A stretch of 64,000 bases of DNA, from contig NZ_CP045298.1 of the NCBI RefSeq assembly GCF_009363115.1, positions 4,461,501-4,525,500 of the forward strand, given 5' to 3'. Source of the DNA: Paenibacillus brasilensis. Its GTDB lineage: Bacteria > Bacillota > Bacilli > Paenibacillales > Paenibacillaceae. This document shows positions 51,157 to 58,526 of this stretch, in pieces; the stretch's first letter is position 1; each line of letters begins with the position of its first letter. Below the pieces are notes generated by a model. The model was not told the origin of the DNA and ran no database searches. It saw only the letters and a program-made list of their open reading frames with translations. The position numbers were made by a program, and so were the translations under genes.

Positions 51157-53181
51157 ATGTCTTTTCAACCGAATCCGGGAGACGAATTGATCATAAACGG
51201 CACAGCTTATGTGGTTGGACGACATCCAGTTGCACCCGGTTTGGCCTATGCTCAAGCGGGGCGCCAAGGCATTGTATATCAGTTGAATGCTAAAAGTGGA
51301 GCGCCACATGAGGCTAAAGCCCTTAAAGTGTTTTTTCCGAAGTTCCGTATCCCGGCTATGGTTTATCAATCTGAGCATATGGAAGCATACGGGGATATTC
51401 CCGGTTTGCAGGTGTGCAAGCGTGATGTGCTCACTCCAGAAAGAAACGGAAGTCTGATCGCCGAGCAGCCTGATTTGCTGTATGCGGTACTGATGCCATG
51501 GGTTCATGGCACGACGTGGTTCGATTGCCTCACAGATCAACGTCAGCTTGAGGCTTCCGATAGTCTGGCTTTAGCCAGAGCACTGGCAGGGATTGGTTCG
51601 GCTATGGAGCAAAAAGGACTGGCGCACTGTGATTTATCAGCGCCAAATGTCATGCTTCCGTTTTTTTCTGAAGTGGAACTGCCTGAAGGCACGTCAGCTG
51701 TAGAATTGGTGGACGTGGAGCAAATGTATAGTACCAAAATGGATCGTCCAGACGCTCTGTTGGCAGGTTCACCAGGATATGCCGCACACCGTACCGTTCA
51801 CAGCGGGTTATGGAGCGCATACGCAGACCGTTTTGCAGGGGCCATTATTATTGGAGAAATGCTGGGCTGGTCTGACCGTGTAATCGTAGATAAAGCGTGG
51901 GGTGAAAGCTATTTTGACCAGCACGAAATGCAGACGCCTTGCGAACGATATTTTATTTTACGAAAATCGCTGGAATCCCGCTGGGGAAGCAAAGTGGTAG
52001 AGCTGTTCAGTCGTGCCTGGGATAGCCAGGATTTAAGCAGTTGCCCTACCTTTGGCGAATGGCTGGTTGTGCTTAATGGCATTACTGAACAGGAAATTCC
52101 TGTTGAAGTAGAAGCGACGGAGCTTGAGGCGACAGAAACTGCACAAGCCGCCGCGGGTAGTTCTTCCTTTCAGACAGCATCCTCTTTAGTTGCACCGCTC
52201 GAAGCTGAGCAGGCTGCGCTGCTTAATCAGGCCGCTGAGGAGCAGGGGCAGCGTGGGGTAACGGACAAGCTGTTCCGACAGGCCCGTGATCTGGAGCAGC
52301 AAAACAAGCCTGCTGCAGCGCTGGAAGTATATCGGTCGTTATATCATTTTGTAGAAGACGGCAGTCCTCTGCATGTCGAGGTATCGGCTGCTATTACAGG
52401 GCTGGAGGAGCAGTTAAATCCTATGACACCAGAGCAGCCTGAAAAATCGGCAGCTTGGTACCGCTCGAAAACGTTTATCGCATCGACAGCGGCTGCGGTC
52501 GTTCTCTTAGCGGCTGGAATTCCAACCGTTAAGATTCTTGCGGATCAGTCCAATCAACGGCAAATTGAGGCAGCTAAACAGGAAGAAGCCGTGAAGGCGG
52601 CACAAGCCAAGCTGGCTGCAGAACAGGAGGCCGCTCAAAAGGTGTTGGCTGAGAAGCAGCGGCAGGAAGCGGAGGAGCAGGCCAAACAACAGGCTCTTAC
52701 TCAAAAGCAGCAGGAAGAGCAGAAAAAACAACAGGCTCTTATTGATCAGCAGATCAAATATGAAGCTTATCTTGCCCAAAAGGAAAAGGATAAGCAGGCG
52801 GCTGCCAAGCTGGCCAAGCAAAAAGCATATGATCAGCAGGCAAAGTATGAAAAGTATTTGGCCTGGAAAAAGGACCAGGAAGCCCGTGCAGCCCAGGAAG
52901 AGGCAGCGCGTAAGGCGGCAGCTGAGGCAGCACACAAGCAAGAAGCGTCGATGCATGCCCGTAACAAGGAGAATGTTCTCCAGCTTATTTCGCTGTATAA
53001 CAAGGCTTATGCCTCCCAGGAGGGGGGGAGCACGGCGAAGGCAAAGAGCTTTGCCAATCGTTTTAGAGCATTATACGATAGTAATCCATCCTATTATCGT
53101 AAGGTAGGTGAAGTAGGATATCGGGCTTCTTCTATCTATAACTTTTTAAGCGATACGAATTTTAGACTGCCTAAAATTTAA
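51157..53181 (+). CDS. Membrane-anchored kinase-like protein of the type VII locus
   Basis: The 674-residue protein has a kinase-like domain at about 1-310: a strand with a possible catalytic Lys (KALKVFF near residue 52), the catalytic-loop form HCDLSAPN at 157-164 (His, Asp and Asn kept), and DVE at 186-188 where DFG would stand. A membrane segment lies near 440-460. A long Gln/Lys/Ala-rich coiled coil (about 470-600) and a small C-terminal domain follow, predicted outside. The layout resembles EssB of type VII systems (pseudokinase, membrane segment, outer part) but keeps catalytic residues. The vWA and PP2C genes follow. Confidence 0.78.
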   Translation: MSFQPNPGDELIINGTAYVVGRHPVAPGLAYAQAGRQGIVYQLNAKSGAPHEAKALKVFFPKFRIPAMVYQSEHMEAYGDIPGLQVCKRDVLTPERNGSLIAEQPDLLYAVLMPWVHGTTWFDCLTDQRQLEASDSLALARALAGIGSAMEQKGLAHCDLSAPNVMLPFFSEVELPEGTSAVELVDVEQMYSTKMDRPDALLAGSPGYAAHRTVHSGLWSAYADRFAGAIIIGEMLGWSDRVIVDKAWGESYFDQHEMQTPCERYFILRKSLESRWGSKVVELFSRAWDSQDLSSCPTFGEWLVVLNGITEQEIPVEVEATELEATETAQAAAGSSSFQTASSLVAPLEAEQAALLNQAAEEQGQRGVTDKLFRQARDLEQQNKPAAALEVYRSLYHFVEDGSPLHVEVSAAITGLEEQLNPMTPEQPEKSAAWYRSKTFIASTAAAVVLLAAGIPTVKILADQSNQRQIEAAKQEEAVKAAQAKLAAEQEAAQKVLAEKQRQEAEEQAKQQALTQKQQEEQKKQQALIDQQIKYEAYLAQKEKDKQAAAKLAKQKAYDQQAKYEKYLAWKKDQEARAAQEEAARKAAAEAAHKQEASMHARNKENVLQLISLYNKAYASQEGGSTAKAKSFANRFRALYDSNPSYYRKVGEVGYRASSIYNFLSDTNFRLPKI

Positions 53182-53252
53182 TTTTGAACTATTCATGATA
53201 GATAGGCTGATAGATAGAGATACAAGGTAACTGAGGGGAGCATGTACAAACC

Positions 53253-54005
53253 ATGAATTATACAATACAGGCTTCACAACGTACCCCCGCCCTGATCATT
53301 TACCTGATTGACATCAGCGCGTCGATGAACATGCTGATGGAAGGGCGACGGCGTATTGACGTTGTGTATGAGGCTATATCGCTGGCGATTCGGCAGATGG
53401 TTTTCCGTTCAACCAAAGGAAATCGTCTGACTGCACGCTATCGGATTGCGATTTTGGCTTACAGTGATGATGTGTATGATCTGTTGAACGGTGTAAAAGG
53501 GATTGATGAAATTGCGGCCATTGGTTCGTTGCCTGATTTGACGCCCAAACGGTTTTCAGATTCGGCAAAGGCTTTCTTGCAAGCCGAGCGTATTTTACAG
53601 GCGGAGCTGCCAGGGATGCAGGATTGTCCTGCTCCTTTGGTTTGCCATATGACAGATGGGGTATCTACAGGCGATGATCCGGAGCCGATTGCCAAGCGCA
53701 TTATGAGCATGAGCGTACCGGATGGCAATGTGCTGGTAGAAAATATATTTTTATCTGACAGACTGCTGGAGACACCTATTCAGGACCCTCGTCGCTGGAA
53801 AGGCTTGACGCACACTACACCGCTGCAGGATGAGCATGCTGTGAAATTGCGTAATATGTCTTCTGTACTCCCTGAAAGCTATCGGGAAATGCTGTTTGAG
53901 GCAGATTATCAGCTGGGTGAAGGGGCGATTATGATGTTGCCTGGAACCTGTGCGGAACTGGTGTCCATCGGTTTTCAAATGTCGGCAGCAACGCCTGTAC
54001 GGTAA
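53253..54005 (+). CDS. vWA-domain protein (TerY-like)
   Basis: The 250-residue protein consists of a von Willebrand A domain with an intact metal site: DISAS (DxSxS) near residue 16 and a later MTDGVS for the third loop. The TerY family combines such a vWA domain with a kinase and a PP2C phosphatase, exactly the neighbours here. It starts after a GAGGGG ribosome binding site, and the PP2C gene begins 12 nt after its stop. Confidence 0.82.
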   Translation: MNYTIQASQRTPALIIYLIDISASMNMLMEGRRRIDVVYEAISLAIRQMVFRSTKGNRLTARYRIAILAYSDDVYDLLNGVKGIDEIAAIGSLPDLTPKRFSDSAKAFLQAERILQAELPGMQDCPAPLVCHMTDGVSTGDDPEPIAKRIMSMSVPDGNVLVENIFLSDRLLETPIQDPRRWKGLTHTTPLQDEHAVKLRNMSSVLPESYREMLFEADYQLGEGAIMMLPGTCAELVSIGFQMSAATPVR

Positions 54006-54017
54006 GGAGGTAAAAGC

Positions 54018-54854
54018 ATGAATCCACTGCTGTCCCTGCTCCCCGCGAGCAAAAGAAAGGGAATGAATGCAAGGCTGGCTCAGCATTTTGATTATATAAG
54101 CTCTCAGACCGGCGATCAGCCTTTATCATCTCATCACAGTCGTTTTAAGTGTCGTTATGGCTATGGAAGGTCTGCCGAATCTGCCAGCATGGGGGAAAGC
54201 GGACAGGATTTTGCCGCAGTGCGTATTCATAAAACCGTCTGTTGCTTTGTCCTTTGTGACGGTGTCGGGCTCAGTTATCGAGGAGATTTTGCAGCCCGTT
54301 ATTTGGGCTCTTCTTTACTGGATTGGCTGGAAGAGGGACGAGATCTGTCTGCTGAACAATTGAGGATGTATCTCGAACGCTTGGCGGATACAGCTACGGT
54401 GGAACTGGATCGGCAGCCTTTGAATCACGAATCAGGCTTGATGCGTTCGGTATTGGAGGATAAACGTCGCCAGGGAAGCCAGTCCATGTATATTTGCGGT
54501 AAAATCGAACTGCCGAAGCGCGGTGCGCGTGGGCGTCTTAGACTTGCCTGGCAGGGAGATTCACGCTTGCGACTATGGAACGGTGCGGAGGAAATCAGCG
54601 ATCTGTTTGCTCATACCTTCTCTACAGCAGAGCGCTGGTCCACAAGCCGTGGACCGATCGGAGGTAAGCCTCATTGGTACGAAAGAAGCATACCCGCAGA
54701 TATGCCGATGAGACTACAGGTATATAGTGACGGTTTATCCGATTTGGACCCTATTTGCGAGCCTGTCCCTGATGAGCAGATACAAGTATTGCTGGATGCA
54801 TCCCATACCGGGGGACTTGATGATGATGCTGCATTTATTGAATTGCAGTGGTAA
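54018..54854 (+). CDS. PP2C-type serine/threonine phosphatase
   Basis: The 278-residue protein has PP2C motifs: metal-binding VLCDGVG in LCDGVGLSYRGDFAA, LAWQGDSRL, VYSDGLSDLD, and a closing GGLDDDAAFIEL. It should dephosphorylate Ser/Thr phosphoproteins, with the adjacent kinase-like protein as the obvious opponent. There is no membrane segment. It is the last gene of the unit, closed by a terminator at 54865. Confidence 0.88.
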   Translation: MNPLLSLLPASKRKGMNARLAQHFDYISSQTGDQPLSSHHSRFKCRYGYGRSAESASMGESGQDFAAVRIHKTVCCFVLCDGVGLSYRGDFAARYLGSSLLDWLEEGRDLSAEQLRMYLERLADTATVELDRQPLNHESGLMRSVLEDKRRQGSQSMYICGKIELPKRGARGRLRLAWQGDSRLRLWNGAEEISDLFAHTFSTAERWSTSRGPIGGKPHWYERSIPADMPMRLQVYSDGLSDLDPICEPVPDEQIQVLLDASHTGGLDDDAAFIELQW

Positions 54855-54864
54855 ATGAATGAGC

Positions 54865-54911
54865 AAAAGGACGCTTGCATCCATGCCAATGGCTGTAGGA
54901 CGTCCTTTTTT
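54865..54911 (+). terminator. Terminator of the type VII / PP2C unit
   Basis: AAAAGGACG and CGTCCTTTTTT arms enclose a loop with an inner GCATCCATGCC region, 11 nt after the PP2C stop. Confidence 0.75.
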
Positions 54912-55119
54912 GATGCATACATACAAAAAAAACAAACAGTTAAGATAGATTTGGAATGCAATCGAGATACAAGAAGAAAGATGCGCTAATTCGCGTAATA
55001 TTCGTTCTTTTCCTCCATATTGCAAAGGAATAGCAAAAAACGCGTAAAAATGGTGATTATAAAGTATCCCCTTTTGGGTAATCTTGTGATTATACAGGAA
55101 ACTGAAGGGAGAGATACAT

Positions 55120-55929
55120 ATGAGCTACACATCTGCAGGGAATGCGCGCTTTGAAGGCAAAACGGCTCTAATCACGGGGGCTGGTTCTGGTATTGGCAAG
55201 GCAACGGCCATTCAAATGGCGAGAGAAGGAGCGAATGTCGCCCTCTTTGACGTAAGTAATGAGCGGATTTTGGAGACAGAAAAAGAGATTAATGCTATAC
55301 GTGAAGGCTCGGCACGGGCTTTTGATGTGGATATTGCCGATCCGGTGCGTGTGGAAAAAGCAGTTTTGGAAGCCGTAGAATTGTTTGGCGGGCTGCACAT
55401 CGTTTTTGCCAATGCCGGAATTAACGGAGTAGTTGGACCGATTGAGGATTTGAGCATTGAGGATTGGCGGCAAACATTATCTACAAATCTGGATGGTACC
55501 TTTCTGACGGTGAAGTACACGGTACCCCACTTGAAAAAGAACGGGGGCGGCAGCATTATCATTACCAGCTCCATTAATGGAAATCAGCGTTTTACCAGCT
55601 TTGGGATGTCTGCTTACAGCACTTCGAAGGCAGGTCAAACCGGGTTTGCTAAAATGGCTGCACTGGAGCTTGCCAAATTCCGTATCCGTGTCAATGTCAT
55701 CTATCCGGGTGCCATTTCGACCAATATTGATGAAACAACGGAGAAAGCGGAAAGGTTAAAGCAGATTACCATCCCTGTAAAGTTTCCCGAAGGAGGGCAG
55801 CCGTTGGCTAATGGGCCGGGTCAACCCGAGCAGGTAGCTGATTTAGTCACCTTTTTGGCCTCCGATCATTCGCGTCACATTACTGGCGCACAAATTGTGA
55901 TTGATGGGGCGGAATCCTTATTGTTTTAG
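55120..55929 (+). CDS. Short-chain dehydrogenase/reductase
   Basis: The 269-residue protein has the cofactor motif TGAGSGIGKAT near residue 20, NAGING, and the catalytic YSTSK. The acidic residue after the second strand (FDVSNE) suggests NAD rather than NADP. The substrate is not evident. It lies alone between the type VII locus and the CRISPR leader, with a GAAGGGAGAG ribosome binding site. Confidence 0.9.
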   Translation: MSYTSAGNARFEGKTALITGAGSGIGKATAIQMAREGANVALFDVSNERILETEKEINAIREGSARAFDVDIADPVRVEKAVLEAVELFGGLHIVFANAGINGVVGPIEDLSIEDWRQTLSTNLDGTFLTVKYTVPHLKKNGGGSIIITSSINGNQRFTSFGMSAYSTSKAGQTGFAKMAALELAKFRIRVNVIYPGAISTNIDETTEKAERLKQITIPVKFPEGGQPLANGPGQPEQVADLVTFLASDHSRHITGAQIVIDGAESLLF

Positions 55930-56234
55930 CGCTGATGGATTTTTGGTGATAAAAAAATGATGAATGGTGTTTGAGTGTATGGTCTTGGTTATGATGCTTA
56001 TTTATGGTATATGTATAAAGGAAGATAAAGCGAATTTTCTCTCTCTATTGTTTGGTGCGAATGTGAAGCTCACATAAAATCCCTAGATCCTTCGCACCTC
56101 GAAACTTGTCGAAAAAGAACCAAATCAGCCTTCATTGATTAAAGTCAATCCTAGATTCAAGCTTTTTTGGTATCGTTTTTATGAAAATGTACAGAATTGA
56201 TATCTTTTCTGGATCAATTGGGTACATTTTCGCT
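55930..56234 (+). promoter_or_regulatory. CRISPR leader
   Basis: The 305-nt AT-rich, gene-free stretch ends at the first repeat. It contains the nested inverted repeats GGTGCGAA..TTCGCACC (56054-56098) and ATGTGA-AGC-TCACAT (56062-56076), and a near-perfect inverted repeat just before the first repeat (56184-56203 and 56211-56230). The array's decayed repeats are at the far end, which places the leader here. Confidence 0.8.
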
Positions 56235-58212
56235 GTCGCACTCTATATGAGTGCGTGGATTGAAATATCCGAGCTGCCAGAGGTACTGGGCTTGTGTGAC
56301 CGTCGCACTCTATATGAGTGCGTGGATTGAAATCTTGAAACCCTGCTCGATTCGCTCGTCGTACACTGTCGCACTCTATATGAGTGCGTGGATTGAAATC
56401 TGTGAACAGTAATCCTGCTGTACAGATGTTTATTGGTCGCACTCTATATGAGTGCGTGGATTGAAATTCTCTCAATCTCGTCCTGATCTGCGTCACCGTC
56501 AGTGTCGCACTCTATATGAGTGCGTGGATTGAAATGACATTTCTGTTCGCAAGGAAAGTATGCCAAAGGGTCGTCGCACTCTATATGAGTGCGTGGATTG
56601 AAATAACTACGACCAGTTCATTGCCATGAAGAAATTTAGGTCGCACTCTATATGAGTGCGTGGATTGAAATAGCCTTGAAATGCCCGGTGCAAAGCTGGG
56701 AGAACGATGTCGCACTCTATATGAGTGCGTGGATTGAAATATATAGACCCTTGGAATCAGTTATCGAACGGAATGTCGCACTCTATATGAGTGCGTGGAT
56801 TGAAATATATAGACCCTTGGAATCAGTTATCGAACGGAATGTCGCACTCTATATGAGTGCGTGGATTGAAATATCAATCGAGTAGGATTCAACCAGGTCA
56901 CTGTAGTCGCACTCTATATGAGTGCGTGGATTGAAATACTAATGTTTAAAGCGAAGGCTTATAGTGAACTTCGTCGCACTCTATATGAGTGCGTGGATTG
57001 AAATCATACAACACAAAAATAATTGTACGGGACTGTATTGTCGCACTCTATATGAGTGCGTGGATTGAAATAGCTGCAGCAGGCACGCTCTCACAGAAGC
57101 ATCAGGTACGTCGCACTCTATATGAGTGCGTGGATTGAAATCGTTTCCTTTGTTACGCGAGTATAGCGGTTGAGTTCGTCGCACTCTATATGAGTGCGTG
57201 GATTGAAATCAATGACTAACGGCAAAGAAGCATCTTGTTCAGGGGTCGCACTCTATATGAGTGCGTGGATTGAAATTGCGTCGCCGTCAATATCCTCTTC
57301 AGATTCAGCTGTCGCACTCTATATGAGTGCGTGGATTGAAATCTCAACCACCTTAAAAAACTCCCCGCGCTTATGGTCGCACTCTATATGAGTGCGTGGA
57401 TTGAAATCCTCCTACTCTTGCTGTTTTTTGGGTATTCACTAATGTCGCACTCTATATGAGTGCGTGGATTGAAATATCTCGATCAAACCCCTTCTTCGTC
57501 GGGACGCCGTCGCACTCTATATGAGTGCGTGGATTGAAATAGCCAGTTGAATATAATCCAACTAACGATCATCTAGTCGCACTCTATATGAGTGCGTGGA
57601 TTGAAATTGGAGCAATTACGCAAGGGAGGCGGAGGAAGCGGTCGCACTCTATATGAGTGCGTGGATTGAAATAATTTCCATTTGTATACGATGTAATCAA
57701 AATGAATCTGTCGCACTCTATATGAGTGCGTGGATTGAAATAGCTCGGGCCACTTGGAAACCTCATAGAGCGCTTGGCGTCGCACTCTATATGAGTGCGT
57801 GGATTGAAATTCACAATGAAGCAAGAAGAATCCTTTTTTGTTATGTCGCACTCTATATGAGTGCGTGGATTGAAATGTTGCGGGAGGATGCCGAAAACGC
57901 TGGTATTGACGTCGCACTCTATATGAGTGCGTGGATTGAAATTGGAAGAATTCCGGACTTTGATGACGGTGACGATGGTCGCACTCTATATGAGTGCGTG
58001 GATTGAAATCTGTTCCGCCTTTATCTGAAGCGAGCGTCGTACCAAAGTCGCACTCTATATGAGTGCGTGGATTGAAATTTCGAACTTGACCGCGTCGGTA
58101 AGGCGGTTAAGGTCGCACTCTATATGAGTGCGTGGATTGAAATTGCTATCGCAGTAATGTCTGTCAGTGTCGCTAGTCTCGTCGCACTCTATATGAGTGC
58201 GTGGGTTAAAAT
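56235..58212 (+). CRISPR. Type I-C CRISPR array, 30 repeats and 29 spacers
   Basis: Thirty 32-nt repeats starting GTCGCACTCTATATGAGTGC and ending GTGGATTGAAAT are separated by 29 spacers of 33-38 nt. The palindromic core CGCACTC/GAGTGCG forms the crRNA hairpin, and ATTGAAAT is the usual 3' handle sequence. All repeats are identical except the last (58181-58212), which ends GGGTTAAAAT. Spacers 8 and 9 (56741-56774 and 56807-56840) are identical. Transcription is on the plus strand, as is that of the cas genes downstream. Confidence 0.98.
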
Positions 58213-58245
58213 CGGGGCGCGGGTTGCATGTAACTGGCAATCCAT

Positions 58246-58277
58246 GTCCACTCTACATGAAGATGTATTTTTAAAAC
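58246..58277 (+). repeat. Vestigial 31st CRISPR repeat
   Basis: GTCCACTCTACATGA at 58246-58260, followed by a degenerate second half, matches about two thirds of the repeat with one base deleted. It is 33 nt after the last recognised repeat, exactly a spacer length. Confidence 0.55.
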
Positions 58278-58331
58278 TCATTTTGTAAGTGTAATTCGAA
58301 CTTAAAATATTTAATTTTGGTGTATGTCAAG

Positions 58332-58364
58332 AATCCTCAGAGAAAGAGCTCTGGGGATTTTTTT
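58332..58364 (+). terminator. Terminator between the array and cas3
   Basis: AATCCTCAGAG and CTCTGGGGATT form a stem followed by a T run. It should stop the pre-crRNA before cas3. Confidence 0.8.
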
Positions 58365-58526
58365 ATGAGTGCTTGATTCGCTCAAAATATTGAATTTTTC
58401 TCTAAAATAATTTGTTTGGGAGGAAAATGCAAATCAATGTCGAAAAAAGTAAATAAGTCTTAGTTCAAGAGACTCATTCAGTGGAATGTATAGGCTCATA
58501 TAGGCCGAAATTAAAGGAGTGAAAAA

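Noticed and set aside
55060..55085. GGGTAA upstream of the SDR gene as a sigma-B promoter
   Set aside because: No matching GTTT-type -35 at a fitting distance was found.
56179..58240. Several open frames with repeated motifs in the array, on both strands
   Set aside because: They are translations of the CRISPR repeats.
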